A program made the translations under genes and the position numbers. Under the pieces are notes generated by a model. It ran no database searches, was not told the origin of the DNA, and saw only the letters and a list, made by a program, of their open reading frames with translations. Source: Sulfobacillus thermotolerans (GTDB lineage Bacteria; Bacillota; Sulfobacillia; Sulfobacillales; Sulfobacillaceae). Taken from it: a DNA stretch of 64,000 nucleotides. The DNA lies in the NCBI GenBank assembly GCA_002951815.1, contig CP019454.1, forward strand, positions 1,240,001 to 1,304,000, given 5' to 3'. This document shows positions 42,408 to 51,938 of the stretch, piece after piece; the first letter of the stretch is position 1; every line of letters starts with the position of its first letter.

Positions 42408-42971
42408 TTAACTGGCATTTTGATAGCTGTCCGCCCCCCACCGCTCCATGGCGAACGCGCGTGCGCGTGCGATAATCGGGAGGGCAATCGCGGCTTTCAT
42501 CATGTCCCACAAAATAAAAGGCGCAACGCCTTCAAGCACCGCGTGGGTGAGAGAAGCTCCGGTCGTTACCATAATACCAATCATGCCACCAAGATAAATG
42601 ACGAGAATACCGACCAACAGCCCCAGGGTTAGCCGCCACCTTTGCGCGGTGGGACCGGCTAAACGGGCAATGAGCCAAGCAGCGGGTGGGTATGCCCACA
42701 AGTACCCCCCAAAAGGTCCTAGAAGAATGCCGATTCCGTGGCTTCCTTCAGCAAAGACCGGAAGCCCCAAAACGCCCAGCAGTACATACGTTATCATGCT
42801 CATAAACGCCCAGCGTGGGGGAAGCAAGCCACCCGCTAAATAGACACCCAGCACTTGTAACGTGAAAGGGACGACGGAGAATAGGGGGATTGTGAAAGAG
42901 GTCAGGGCACCGACCGCGGTCATGGCCGTGACAAATCCCGCTAAAACCAAAAAGCGCATGGATTGTGGCAT
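42408..42971 (-). CDS. bioY: biotin transporter BioY
   Basis: Substrate-binding S component of an ECF-type biotin importer. 187 residues, six predicted membrane helices. Signatures include FSVVPFTLQVLGVYLAGGLL, GSHGIGILLGPFGGYLWAYP and FILWDMMKAAIALPI. ATG 42971 follows AAGGAGG. The ECF ATPase and T components are not in the window. It interrupts the S1-der gene series on the opposite strand. Confidence 0.94.
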   Translation of the reverse strand: MPQSMRFLVLAGFVTAMTAVGALTSFTIPLFSVVPFTLQVLGVYLAGGLLPPRWAFMSMITYVLLGVLGLPVFAEGSHGIGILLGPFGGYLWAYPPAAWLIARLAGPTAQRWRLTLGLLVGILVIYLGGMIGIMVTTGASLTHAVLEGVAPFILWDMMKAAIALPIIARARAFAMERWGADSYQNAS

Positions 42972-43110
42972 ATAAACCTCCTTGGTATAGGTATGAAAGC
43001 GTATTTGGGGACAAGGCGGAAACTTGGGTCATTTTAGCATATGAGGTCAATGCATGGAACCCTGGCAGCTCGGGGACACTTGCACTACTACTACGTGCAA
43101 GGAGAGCACT

Positions 43111-43701
43111 ATGACCGTTCTCGTCTTTAGTTTATGGATAGCCGGAGCCTTGTTGTTCAGCGCAGGATGGGGGCGCACGCTGCTAAAACCCTATGCCTTT
43201 CCGACATGGTGGGGACCCGTGCTGATGATAGTCGTTAGCGGGTGTAGTCTTATTTCGAATCTATTTCATCCTCAGGCAATAAATTTTGGGAGTATTATTT
43301 GGAGTGCCGCGGTTGTGACGGTGGGTATTCAATATGCCCGTATGGCCACTGTGATGTGGGCCTTGAATTTTAGCGTATTTCTTGGCATTGCGCGTCTGAT
43401 TGGTCCGCTTAACCCGTCGCGGGTCCAGATTATTGCATGGTTGCCATGGGAAGCAGGTGTCGTGGGGATAATGGCAGCGTTAGTGGGCGAAGACCCCCTT
43501 GATGCCGTCCTCGTTGGCGTGGGAGCAGAAATCGGCTCGAGTGTGATGCTCAGTCTGTATACGGGGCGATTGCATTGGGGAACGGTGCGCGATTTGGTCT
43601 TTTCCTTACTGGTGTCACTGGTGGCCTGGATGGGGGCCGTGGTCGTTCGTTGGTGGAAACAACGCAAGCAAGGACTCTTATCTAAGGAGTCTCCCACTTA
43701 A
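43111..43701 (+). CDS. hypothetical membrane protein (YphA-position)
   Basis: 196 residues with about six hydrophobic segments, an AEIGSSVML motif in the C-terminal third and a basic tail. It occupies the place of yphA between the S1 gene and der in Bacillus, but I do not recognise a sequence family with certainty; it may relate to YIEGIA-type membrane proteins. ATG 43111 follows AAGGAGAG; the frame open to 43054 is not used. Confidence 0.6.
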   Translation: MTVLVFSLWIAGALLFSAGWGRTLLKPYAFPTWWGPVLMIVVSGCSLISNLFHPQAINFGSIIWSAAVVTVGIQYARMATVMWALNFSVFLGIARLIGPLNPSRVQIIAWLPWEAGVVGIMAALVGEDPLDAVLVGVGAEIGSSVMLSLYTGRLHWGTVRDLVFSLLVSLVAWMGAVVVRWWKQRKQGLLSKESPT

Positions 43702-43757
43702 GCGCCTTGCCAGCGTGCGCAGACCCTGGGATAATCCTATGGACTGGAGGGATTGGG

Positions 43758-45080
43758 TTGTCATTAGTGGCATTAGTTGGAAGGCCCAACGTAGGGAAGT
43801 CGGCGTTGTTTAATCGGATTACGCAATCGCGTCGCGCGATTGTCGAAGACTATCCGGGCGTAACGCGTGATCGATTGTATGAAGATACAGACTGGAACGG
43901 GCGGGAGTTTACCATTATCGATACCGGGGGCATTTGGACTGGTGACGATGAGACGTTATTGGGACTAACCCGCAAGCAAACGGAAATGGCGATTGCTGAG
44001 GCGGATGTTTTGGTTTTCGTCGTGGATGGGATGGGCGGCCCCACGGCAGCCGACCAAATTGTGCTCGACCTTTTGCGCCGAACAAAAAAACCGGTAATTT
44101 TAGCGGTCAATAAGGCAGAAAGCCCTAAGGTAAACGGGATGGAGTTTTATGAATATGGTCTAGGAGAACCGATCTTGGTATCGGCTGTTCACGGTGAAGG
44201 CGTGGGCGATTTGCTTGATGCCATTGTCGACCATTTGCCGCCGGAAGAAGACCTGAATGAACTGACCCATACCGGGGAGATTCGGATTGCTTTAGCGGGA
44301 CGCCCGAATGTGGGGAAATCATCGTTACTCAATTACCTATCTGGGGAAGAACGCACATTGGTCACCCCAATTGCCGGGACGACCCGCGATGTGGTTGATA
44401 CGGTTATTGAGCGAGAGGGTCAGCGCTATGTGATCTTGGACACGGCGGGACTCAGGCGGCCAAACAAAATTACGCAAACCTTAGAAGAAAAAACCGTACA
44501 GCGGACGCTCGATGCGATTCGCAATGCCGATGTGGTGCTGTTGTTAATTGCGGCCGATGATGACATTACGGCTCAAGACCAACGTATTGCCGGCCAAATT
44601 GACAAGGCACGCAAGGGCTGCGTGGTGTTGTTAAATAAGTCTGACCTTATCAAAGGCACTACCATTCCGTTCCAACAGAAGGCAAAGGAACACTTGCGCT
44701 TCTTAAGTTACGCGAAGATTTTGCCGGTATCGGTCAAGACCGGGTGGCGAATGGATACCTTGTGGCCTGCGGTCATGCAAGCCTACCAGAGTTATTCGGC
44801 GCGCATTACGACCCACCAACTTAACCAGTTAGTCCAAGAAGCGGTGCATCTCAATCCGCCGCCAACAGATAAAGGGAAGGCGTTAAAAATTTTTTATACG
44901 ACGCAGGTTGCGACAAAACCACCCTATTTTGTCTTTTTTGTTAATGACCCGGAGCTGGTTCACTTTAGTTATGCACGATATCTGGAAAATCGTCTCCGTG
45001 AGAAATATGGATTTGAGGGATCGCCGATTCGCATGGCATTTCGGGAACGCACCCGAAAGGAGAGCGTGGGCGGTGAATGA
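43758..45080 (+). CDS. der: ribosome-assembly GTPase Der (EngA)
   Basis: Double GTPase needed for 50S subunit assembly, 440 residues. Two G domains, each with P-loop GRPNVGKS, followed by DTGG or DTAG switch II and NKAE or NKSD, then a C-terminal KH-like domain ending KESVGGE. TTG 43758 is chosen, five bases after GGAGGGA, giving the usual SLVALVGRPNVGKS start; the frame is open further upstream. Eight-base overlap with gpsA. Confidence 0.95.
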   Translation: MSLVALVGRPNVGKSALFNRITQSRRAIVEDYPGVTRDRLYEDTDWNGREFTIIDTGGIWTGDDETLLGLTRKQTEMAIAEADVLVFVVDGMGGPTAADQIVLDLLRRTKKPVILAVNKAESPKVNGMEFYEYGLGEPILVSAVHGEGVGDLLDAIVDHLPPEEDLNELTHTGEIRIALAGRPNVGKSSLLNYLSGEERTLVTPIAGTTRDVVDTVIEREGQRYVILDTAGLRRPNKITQTLEEKTVQRTLDAIRNADVVLLLIAADDDITAQDQRIAGQIDKARKGCVVLLNKSDLIKGTTIPFQQKAKEHLRFLSYAKILPVSVKTGWRMDTLWPAVMQAYQSYSARITTHQLNQLVQEAVHLNPPPTDKGKALKIFYTTQVATKPPYFVFFVNDPELVHFSYARYLENRLREKYGFEGSPIRMAFRERTRKESVGGE

Positions 45081-46074
45081 ACGGCTGACGATTTTTGGCT
45101 CTGGAAACTGGGGGCTGGCCTTGGCAGATCAAGCCTCTCGCTCTATGGCTCAGGTGATGGTTTACGTCAGGCGCCGTGAATTGCAACAATTTTTGACGAC
45201 CCGCCGTCAGCATCCAGACTACTTGAGGCACCTGACATTTTCGTCGCAGGTGTCTTTTACTAACGACCTTGAAGAGGCGGCACGATTTTCTCCGTATTGG
45301 GTCTTGGCGGTCCCGAGCCAACATATGCGAGACATCGGACAAAGACTTGAGCCGTGGACTCCGGTGGCGCGTTACGCTGTTTCTGCGGCCAAAGGACTAG
45401 AGGTTGGGACGGACCGGCGAATGACCGAAGTGTTGCGAGAGTGTTGGCATGGGGCCAAGGTGGAGCTCGGGGTGCTAAGCGGCCCCAATTTGGCGGGAGA
45501 AATTAGTCAGGGCCAACCTGCCGCGAGCGTTTTGGCGGGGAGTCCAGCACTCTTCAAAAGCATGGCGAATATTTTAGGGCAAGGCAATTTGCGCCTTTAC
45601 GGCCAGCGAGACATCGTTGGGGTGGAGTTAGGTGGGGCATTCAAAAATATTCTCGCCATTGCTGTTGGGATTGCGGTGGAGTCCGGTCTAGGAGACAATG
45701 CCCAAGCGGCCATTATGACCCGGGGATTACATGAGATGGGCCGGTTAGCGGTGAGAATGGGAGCACGTTGGGAGACTTTGGCGGGCCTTTCAGGGTTAGG
45801 GGATGTGGTCGCCACGTCGAATTCGCCGAGTTCCCGCAATCGCTGGTTTGGCCAAGAACTTGCGAAAGGGCGTTCCGTGGACGCTATTCTCGGTAGCACG
45901 CCGATGGTTGTGGAAGGGGTGCCTACAGCGTACGCGGCTCGGGATCTTGGACAAAAATTTGGCTTGCCGGTTCCTATCACGACCGAGGTCGTGGAAATTT
46001 TTAATGGGAAGTCCGTCAAATTGGCGGTGGAAGCCTTAATGAGCCGGCAGAGGGTGGAGGAATCTGACCGGTAA
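45073..46074 (+). CDS. gpsA: glycerol-3-phosphate dehydrogenase (NAD(P)+)
   Basis: Makes sn-glycerol 3-phosphate for phospholipids. 333 residues. N-terminal dinucleotide fold IFGSGNWGLALADQ, AAKGLE, SGPNLAGEI, the catalytic lysine in LGGAFKNILAIAVGI, and LAGLSGLGDVVAT with SSRNRWFG. GTG 45073, behind AAAGGAG, overlaps the der stop; the frame opening at 44908 is inside der. der-gpsA-spoIVA is a conserved sporeformer order. Confidence 0.95.
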   Translation: MNERLTIFGSGNWGLALADQASRSMAQVMVYVRRRELQQFLTTRRQHPDYLRHLTFSSQVSFTNDLEEAARFSPYWVLAVPSQHMRDIGQRLEPWTPVARYAVSAAKGLEVGTDRRMTEVLRECWHGAKVELGVLSGPNLAGEISQGQPAASVLAGSPALFKSMANILGQGNLRLYGQRDIVGVELGGAFKNILAIAVGIAVESGLGDNAQAAIMTRGLHEMGRLAVRMGARWETLAGLSGLGDVVATSNSPSSRNRWFGQELAKGRSVDAILGSTPMVVEGVPTAYAARDLGQKFGLPVPITTEVVEIFNGKSVKLAVEALMSRQRVEESDR

Positions 46075-46098
46075 ACTGTGCCATTTTTTCCTGGCATG

Positions 46099-46128
46099 GT
46101 CATTATTCTTGTGGTTCTCTCATATCTT
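46099..46128 (+). promoter_or_regulatory. candidate sigma-E promoter of spoIVA
   Basis: GTCATTATT (46099-46107) and CATATCTT (46121-46128), 13 bases apart, loosely resemble a mother-cell sigma-E promoter, which is what drives spoIVA in relatives. The -10 matches CATAnnnT only partly. Confidence 0.3.
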
Positions 46129-46214
46129 GCTACTGTCATTCATTAGGGTGATCCCGGGACAGGCGAGGACCGGCGCCAACCCACTTGGAGACCTAAAGGG
46201 AGGGAACCACAAGG

Positions 46215-47693
46215 ATGGAAAAGTTTGATCTGTTTAAGGATTTGGCCGAACGCACTGGCGGCGATGTGTACATTGGCGTCGTGGGACCGGTCCGTACCGG
46301 CAAATCCACGTTTATTAAACGTTTCATGGAGCGGATGATTTTGCCCGCTATCGAGGACGCTAATGAACGTGAGCGTGCCCAAGATTCTTTGCCGCAGAGC
46401 GGTACGGGCCGGACGATCATGACAACGGAACCCAAGTTTATTCCAGATGACGGCGTGGAAATTCAGTTAACCGATGCAATCTCTTTCCGCGCCCGACTCG
46501 TGGATTGTGTCGGCTACGCGGTGCCGGGGGCGTTGGGGTACATGGAAGACGATGGTGCCCGCATGGTCATGACGCCTTGGTCGGACGAGATGATGCCTTT
46601 TGAGGAAGCGGCCGAGATCGGTACACGAAAAGTGATCCAAGACCATTCAACCATTGGGTTAGTGCTCACGACCGACGGCAGTTTTGGGGATTTATCCCGC
46701 GATGCCTATATCGAACCTGAGGAACGGGTCATTGCTGAATTAAAGGAACTTGGCAAGCCTTTTGTCGTCCTGTTGAATTCGGCGCATCCGGATACGGAAG
46801 ACACCCTAGCGCTGACGTCAGAACTGCAAGAGGCGTACGACGTACCTGTATTGCCCATCAATTGTCAAGAACTGCAGCAAGACGACATCGTGCACATTTT
46901 AGAACAAGTTCTCTACGAATTTCCGGTCACGGAAATTGTGTTCGAGTTGACCGATTGGGTGGACGCGTTAAGTCCAACGCATTGGCTGCGCAAACAGGTT
47001 GACAATGTGTTGGAGGAAGCCCGGACCAGCATTAGCCGATTGCGTGACGTGGATCCCGCAGTGAACAACTTGCAAAGCTATGATTATCTAGAGACGGTGC
47101 GCTTGCTCCATATGGATTTGGGTACGGGCGTCGCGAATATCTCCGTCGGGGTTCAATCTGACCTCTTCTACAGAATTTTGGGAGAGTTAGCGGATCGTCA
47201 TGTCGGTGGGCGCGGGGATATTATGAAACTTTGGCGTGAATATGTTATCGCCAAAACCGAGTGGGATAAGGTGGAAGAAGCGGTACAAGAAGTGCGAGCG
47301 ACGGGATATGGTATGGTGGCTCCCACTCTCTCAGAGCTGAATCTTGAGGAGCCAGAACCCATTCGCCGGGGCGCCCAGTTTGGCGTGAAGTTGAAAGCCA
47401 CAGCCCCTTCGATTCATATGATTCGGGCGGATATTGAAACGGAATTAACGCCCATTATTGGCACGGAGCGCCAAGCCGATGAATTGGTCCAATATCTTAT
47501 GGAGCAATTTGAGGATGATCCAATTAAACTGTGGGAAACGAATCTCTTTGGAAAGTCGCTCCATGATTTGGTCCGCGAAAGCATCCAGTCTAAACTCTTT
47601 AAAATGCCGGAGAATGCGCAAGAGAAACTGCAAGAGACCTTGCAGCGTATCATCAATGAAGGTTCAGGCGGTCTTATTTGCATTATCATCTAG
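46215..47693 (+). CDS. spoIVA: stage IV sporulation protein A, spore-coat ATPase
   Basis: Self-assembling ATPase that forms the basement layer of the spore coat on the forespore surface. 492 residues, exactly the family size. Walker A GPVRTGKSTFIKRFM, TTEPKFIPDD, LVDCVGYAVPGA, the middle domain and the C-terminal tail ending ICIII, the membrane-proximal end important for localisation. ATG 46215 follows AGGGAGGG. Strong terminator after the gene. Confidence 0.96.
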   Translation: MEKFDLFKDLAERTGGDVYIGVVGPVRTGKSTFIKRFMERMILPAIEDANERERAQDSLPQSGTGRTIMTTEPKFIPDDGVEIQLTDAISFRARLVDCVGYAVPGALGYMEDDGARMVMTPWSDEMMPFEEAAEIGTRKVIQDHSTIGLVLTTDGSFGDLSRDAYIEPEERVIAELKELGKPFVVLLNSAHPDTEDTLALTSELQEAYDVPVLPINCQELQQDDIVHILEQVLYEFPVTEIVFELTDWVDALSPTHWLRKQVDNVLEEARTSISRLRDVDPAVNNLQSYDYLETVRLLHMDLGTGVANISVGVQSDLFYRILGELADRHVGGRGDIMKLWREYVIAKTEWDKVEEAVQEVRATGYGMVAPTLSELNLEEPEPIRRGAQFGVKLKATAPSIHMIRADIETELTPIIGTERQADELVQYLMEQFEDDPIKLWETNLFGKSLHDLVRESIQSKLFKMPENAQEKLQETLQRIINEGSGGLICIII

Positions 47694-47708
47694 ACATTGC
47701 GCTGGGAC

Positions 47709-47744
47709 ACGCGGGCAGGATTCCCTACCCGCGTATTTTTTTTT
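47709..47744 (+). terminator. intrinsic terminator of spoIVA
   Basis: ACGCGGG (47709-47715) pairs with CCCGCGT (47728-47734), with further pairing possible inside the loop, followed by ATTTTTTTTT. The next about 240 bases, up to 47988, contain no credible gene. Confidence 0.85.
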
Positions 47745-47987
47745 GTGCGTTCGGCTTACTTTGGAGGGATAGCATTTGCTGACACGACAGAGTATTATGT
47801 AAATATCTTCTGGCCTTCATGAACATGGGTGGACGATATTTCTACCCATCATTTGTCGACCTCAATTGTTTTGAAAAGAAAGTTTTATCGAGATCCCCAG
47901 ATTTTAGAAGGAATTCGTCCTCTGGATGTCGAAACGTACGAAGAGTATTTCATTTGTCTAAACACAGACACATTATGAGGAATTCGC

Positions 47988-49745
47988 TTGAAGCAGATCG
48001 CCTCAAAGAAAATAGCGCTGGCCTCAGGGCTCGTGCTGTCCGCTAGCATGCTGCTAGCCGGATGCGGAACCACAACGACTACCTCTCCATCCAGCGCGGT
48101 GAGCAAGCCGCAATACGGCGGCACAGTGGTCATGGCGCTGTCGGCTGATTCCAATATTACCTGGTACTTCCCCTTGATGAATGGCTTGCAAGACAGTCTG
48201 TACAATGGCTGGGTCCAAAGTTTTATGTATAAAGGATTACTCACATATAACAATAACGGGTCCATCAATTACAGCCGTTCGATTGTTAGCAGTATCAAAC
48301 CCAATGCGAATGGTACCCAATTTGTGGTGACCATGAACCCCAAATATAAGTGGTCCAATGGCCACCCGGTGACTGCACAAGATGTGGTGTTCACGTGGAA
48401 TCTTATCAAGGCCGCGTCTGCGCCCAATGCACCCGCGCCGTGGCCCTATGTGGGGGCTGGCTCAGGCGGCATTCCTTCCCAAGTGCAAAGTGTTGTGGCG
48501 GATAGCAGCCATCAGTTCACGGTAACGTTGAATAAACCCGCGAACCAAGAATGGTTTATTTACAATGGCCTTGATCAGATGACGCCGTTGCCGCAATCGG
48601 TCTTTGACAAATATCCGAATAATATGACGCAAGAATTAAAGTTCTTGGGTACAATTGCCACTGAGCCGACTGCTCCCGAATACCAAGTGGTGGACGGACC
48701 GTTTAAATTACAGCAAGCGGTATCCAGCCAAAAGTGGGTGTTTGTGCCCAATCCCAGCTATGGGGGACACAAGCCCTACTTGTCGAAATTTATTTTGCAG
48801 TATGAAACTAGCAGTGATGCCGAGTTTGCGGCGTTAAAGACAGGAGCCATTCAGGCCGGGTATTTGCCCAATTCGCTATGGGGATCGCGCAGCGCCTTAG
48901 CCAACAACTATAATTTGGCTGTGATTAACTACCTCGAGTACGATGACGTACTGGTGAACATGAATCACGGGCACAAGACCGCCTCGAATAATGCGCCCAA
49001 TGGGGTGGGCGATATCTTCAAGCATCTCTATGTTAGACAGGCATTGCAAATGGGGATTAACCAGCCCGCTATCAATGCAGCGGCGTTCCATGGTAATGCT
49101 ATTGACGAAACAACGATTGTGCCAGACAAACCGCCTACAATCTTCTACGATCCCAACTTGAAGCCCATCTATACGTATAACCCTAGTGCTGGCAAGAAGT
49201 TGCTCGAGCAACACGGATGGCATGAGGTTAATGGCGTCATGACGAAAGGCAACGAAAAGATGGACTTTACTCTGGTGTACTCCAGTGGTGCCCAATCTGT
49301 CGTTCAAGAAGTGACGCTGATGCAAGAAGGCTGGGCTAAAGAAGGCATAAAAGTAACGTTAAAGGCAGAGCCCTTCTCGACCATTGTGGGCTTGACCAAC
49401 AACCAGTGGGAAATGGAGGACTATGGTGGCATTACCTGGGGCGGATCCTATCCGACGGGCGAAGGCCTGTTCGGGCAGCCTGGGCAAGGGCTTGACAGCC
49501 AAGGCTATTCCAATGCCGAGATGAATGCGCTGATTGCCAAGACCCACCAGCCTTTCGCGACACAACAAGCCTCGTTGCAAGCGCTATACAATTTCCAAAA
49601 ATATGTGGCGCAGGACTTACCCATATTGTTTGTACCGGCACCACCATCGTATGATGAGAATGCTAAGAATCTGCACAATGTGGTGCAGTATTCGAACCCC
49701 TTTACCCAGTACTTTTCGCCCCAATATTTCTGGCTGTCCAAATAA
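47988..49745 (+). CDS. peptide ABC transporter substrate-binding lipoprotein
   Basis: 585 residues of solute-binding protein family 5. Signal with LLAGC lipobox, then a Thr/Ser-rich linker, YGGTVVMAL, the KWSNGHPVTAQDVVFTWNLI family signature near residue 120, and GLFGQPGQGLDSQGYSNAEMN towards the end. TTG 47988 follows ATGAGG. It binds peptides outside the membrane. Followed by permease genes in the same direction after a strong hairpin; 577-585 residues and domain order are shared with the paralogue at 57173. Confidence 0.9.
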   Translation: MKQIASKKIALASGLVLSASMLLAGCGTTTTTSPSSAVSKPQYGGTVVMALSADSNITWYFPLMNGLQDSLYNGWVQSFMYKGLLTYNNNGSINYSRSIVSSIKPNANGTQFVVTMNPKYKWSNGHPVTAQDVVFTWNLIKAASAPNAPAPWPYVGAGSGGIPSQVQSVVADSSHQFTVTLNKPANQEWFIYNGLDQMTPLPQSVFDKYPNNMTQELKFLGTIATEPTAPEYQVVDGPFKLQQAVSSQKWVFVPNPSYGGHKPYLSKFILQYETSSDAEFAALKTGAIQAGYLPNSLWGSRSALANNYNLAVINYLEYDDVLVNMNHGHKTASNNAPNGVGDIFKHLYVRQALQMGINQPAINAAAFHGNAIDETTIVPDKPPTIFYDPNLKPIYTYNPSAGKKLLEQHGWHEVNGVMTKGNEKMDFTLVYSSGAQSVVQEVTLMQEGWAKEGIKVTLKAEPFSTIVGLTNNQWEMEDYGGITWGGSYPTGEGLFGQPGQGLDSQGYSNAEMNALIAKTHQPFATQQASLQALYNFQKYVAQDLPILFVPAPPSYDENAKNLHNVVQYSNPFTQYFSPQYFWLSK

Positions 49746-49750
49746 CGTGC

Positions 49751-49790
49751 GAGGGCCGGCACGAAGGCCAGGGCCTTTGGTGCCGGCCTC
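49751..49790 (+). terminator. large intercistronic hairpin between binding protein and permeases
   Basis: GAGGGCCGGCAC and GGTGCCGGCCTC form the outer stem (one bulge) and AAGGCC/GGCCTT the inner stem. There is no T tract, so it is more likely to stabilise the binding-protein mRNA or cause partial termination than to stop transcription fully. Confidence 0.5.
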
Positions 49791-49838
49791 CCTCAAATCG
49801 TCCGTGCTAAGGGATATTGATGAAGGGGTGTCTGGTCA

Positions 49839-50732
49839 ATGGTTTCGCAGTCTACCGATATACACATGGCCGAAGAACCGGCCGCGATTGCTGAAAAGCC
49901 TATGGGCTCTCGGGCGTGGCGTGCTTTTTGGCACCATCCCTTGGGGCTCGCTGGGGTAATTGGGTTGGTTCTTATTATCTTGTTTTGCTTTGTGGGGCCT
50001 CTGATCTATCATGCGAGTGCTTATACCACAAATATTACCGCCCTTATGCAGCCACCGAGCGCGCGCTTTCCTTTAGGGACGGACGACCTAGGCCGTAACT
50101 ATCTGGCGCGTTTGATGCTGGGGGGCCAGGTGTCGCTAATTGTTGGATTTTCCGTCGCTATTGCCTCGATGGTGATTGGCGTCGCCTACGGGTTGGTGAG
50201 TGGGCTAGTGGGAGGCGTCGTCGACGCTATCATGATGCGCATTATTGACGTGCTCCTCACCATTCCGACGTTATTTGTACTGTTGTTTTTGGATGCGGTC
50301 TTTCAACCGAATGCGTTGCTTTTGACAGGAATTCTGGCAATTACTTCGTGGTTCGGTGTGACGCGCTTGGTGCGTTCTGAGGTCTTATCTATCAAAGAAC
50401 GCGACTATGTGGAAGCGTCTCGTGCCTTTGGTGCCAGTAATTGGCACATAATGCTCAGGGAACTGCTTCCGAACGTGATGGGAACTGTAATGGTTGCCAC
50501 TATTTTTCAGGTAGCCGGATCGATTATTGCCATTGCCACCCTGAGCTTCTTAGGGTTAGGGTTGCCTGCACCGCAGCCTAATTGGGGAGAAATGTTGTCC
50601 ACATCGATGAACTATATGTTTCAGAATGCCTGGTGGTTGATTTACCCGCCCGGGATTGCTCTACTATGGACGCTGTTGTCCATCAACTTTATTTCCGAAG
50701 CGTTGCAAAACGCGATTGACAGCAGGCTGTAA
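49839..50732 (+). CDS. peptide ABC transporter permease, DppC/OppC type
   Basis: 297 residues with six membrane helices. N-terminal OppC_N region (WRAFWHHPLGLAG), FPLGTDDLGRNYLARLMLGGQVSL, and the EAA loop EASRAFGASNWHIMLRELLPNVMG that contacts the ATPase. C-terminal LSFLGLGLPAPQPNWGEMLS is the usual signature. It forms the channel with the following DppB-type permease. No ATPase gene follows. Confidence 0.92.
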   Translation: MVSQSTDIHMAEEPAAIAEKPMGSRAWRAFWHHPLGLAGVIGLVLIILFCFVGPLIYHASAYTTNITALMQPPSARFPLGTDDLGRNYLARLMLGGQVSLIVGFSVAIASMVIGVAYGLVSGLVGGVVDAIMMRIIDVLLTIPTLFVLLFLDAVFQPNALLLTGILAITSWFGVTRLVRSEVLSIKERDYVEASRAFGASNWHIMLRELLPNVMGTVMVATIFQVAGSIIAIATLSFLGLGLPAPQPNWGEMLSTSMNYMFQNAWWLIYPPGIALLWTLLSINFISEALQNAIDSRL

Positions 50733-50746
50733 GGAGGAACCTAGGG

Positions 50747-51700
50747 ATGTTTGTGTATATTATCCGCCGTATTATCCAGTCGATCCCAGCCCTTATTGGG
50801 ATTGCCGTTTTCAGCTTTATCTTGTTGCATATCGTTCCAGGCGGACCGGCTCAGACGCTTTTGGGGCAGCATTCTACGCCCCAGCGTATTGCGGCCATTA
50901 ATCGTTCGTTGGGATTAAACAAGCCGCTAGCGGTTCAATTTTGGATCTGGTTTGATAATCTACTGCATGGCAATTTTGGCTATTCGTATACCTTTAACCA
51001 GCCGGTATTGCAAGTCATAGGAGAGTATTTGCCGCATACCCTAGCCATTGTTTTGATTGCGGTGGTGTTGTCGCATTTAATTGCTATCGTCTTAGGAACC
51101 ATTCAGGGCTATTTTCGCAATCGCTGGTTTGACCATGTTATTACGACGGTCGTCTTTTTTTTCTGGTCGATGCCGGTATTTTGGCTGGCGATTATGGTCG
51201 TTCTCATCTTTTCTATTTATCTTGGCTGGTTTCCGTCGGGAGGCATTAACTTCTCTAATGGCGGTCCGGGTGGATTCATAGGGTACTTGGACCATGCAGC
51301 ATTGCCTGTATTAGTGCTCGTTTTGGCCACAGTGGCAACTTGGGCACGGTTTATGCGTTCTTCGATGATTGATTCCATGCTGCAAGATTATATCCGAACA
51401 GCGCGCTCCAAAGGACTCTCTGAGTTGTCCGTCGTTTTTAAGCACGCTTTGCGTAATTCACTTTTACCAATCATTACGCTATTTGGGTTGTCCATTCCCA
51501 CACTCTTTGCTGGAGCATTAGTCATTGAACTCGTGTTTAACTACCCAGGCATGGGATTGCTTTTTTGGAATGCAGCCCTTCAGCGCGACTATCCGATTTT
51601 ATTAGGCATTATTATGATCATTGGCCTGCTCACCGTGGCAGGAAACTTGTTGGCCGATGTGTTATACAGCTTGGTTGATCCGCGTATAAGCTATAAATAA
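50747..51700 (+). CDS. peptide ABC transporter permease, DppB/OppB type
   Basis: 317 residues, six membrane helices. Typical start YIIRRIIQSIPALIGIAVFSF, HIVPGGPA, LGLNKPLAVQFW, EAA loop YIRTARSKGLSELSVVFKHALRNSLLP and VELVFNYPGMGLLFW-like end (here IELVFNYPGMG). ATG 50747 follows AAGGAGG. A terminator lies just downstream, closing an operon that has binding protein and two permeases but no ATPases. Confidence 0.93.
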   Translation: MFVYIIRRIIQSIPALIGIAVFSFILLHIVPGGPAQTLLGQHSTPQRIAAINRSLGLNKPLAVQFWIWFDNLLHGNFGYSYTFNQPVLQVIGEYLPHTLAIVLIAVVLSHLIAIVLGTIQGYFRNRWFDHVITTVVFFFWSMPVFWLAIMVVLIFSIYLGWFPSGGINFSNGGPGGFIGYLDHAALPVLVLVLATVATWARFMRSSMIDSMLQDYIRTARSKGLSELSVVFKHALRNSLLPIITLFGLSIPTLFAGALVIELVFNYPGMGLLFWNAALQRDYPILLGIIMIIGLLTVAGNLLADVLYSLVDPRISYK

Positions 51701-51718
51701 GGAGGATGACTGGCAGTA

Positions 51719-51749
51719 GGGGGTCAAGAAGACCTCCTCTTCCCTTTTT
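51719..51749 (+). terminator. intrinsic terminator of first peptide-transport operon
   Basis: GGGGGTC pairs with GACCTCC (seven pairs, one wobble) around AAGAA, followed by TCTTCCCTTTTT. Confidence 0.65.
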
Positions 51750-51775
51750 CAGGTGAGGGTACGCGAAAAAAAGAG

Positions 51776-51804
51776 TTGTATCCTATGGGACACCGTGCTA
51801 TAAT
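51776..51804 (+). promoter_or_regulatory. promoter of tRNA-Pro
   Basis: TTGTAT (51776-51781) and a perfect TATAAT (51799-51804) with a 17-base spacer lie 17 bases upstream of the tRNA. Confidence 0.65.
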
Positions 51805-51821
51805 CATTGTGCAGTTGAGAA

Positions 51822-51898
51822 CGGGCTGTGGCGCAGCTTGGTAGCGCGCTACCTTGGGGTGGTAGAGGTCGTGGGTTCAAATCCCGCCAGTCCGACCA
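51822..51898 (+). tRNA. tRNA-Pro (GGG anticodon)
   Basis: A complete cloverleaf can be drawn: acceptor CGGGCTG/CAGTCCG with one wobble, D stem GCGC/GCGC around AGCTTGGTA, anticodon stem CTACC/GGTAG around TTGGGGT, giving anticodon GGG, variable AGGTC, and T stem GTGGG/CCCGC around TTCAAAT. Discriminator A and an encoded CCA (51896-51898) follow. It reads proline codons CCC and CCU. Confidence 0.95.
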
Positions 51899-51904
51899 TT
51901 TTAA

Positions 51905-51934
51905 AGAGAGATTGCTTGCAATCTCTCTTTTTTT
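51905..51934 (+). terminator. terminator of tRNA-Pro
   Basis: AGAGAGATTGC (51905-51915) and GCAATCTCTCT (51918-51928) form a perfect 11-base-pair stem, followed by six Ts. It also separates the convergent binding-protein gene. Confidence 0.85.
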
Positions 51935-51938
51935 GTGT

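Noticed and set aside
42390-42415. Tandem GGTTAAC copies downstream of bioY as a biotin-repressor operator
   Set aside because: They lie behind the bioY stop, not at its promoter, and do not form the expected spaced palindrome.
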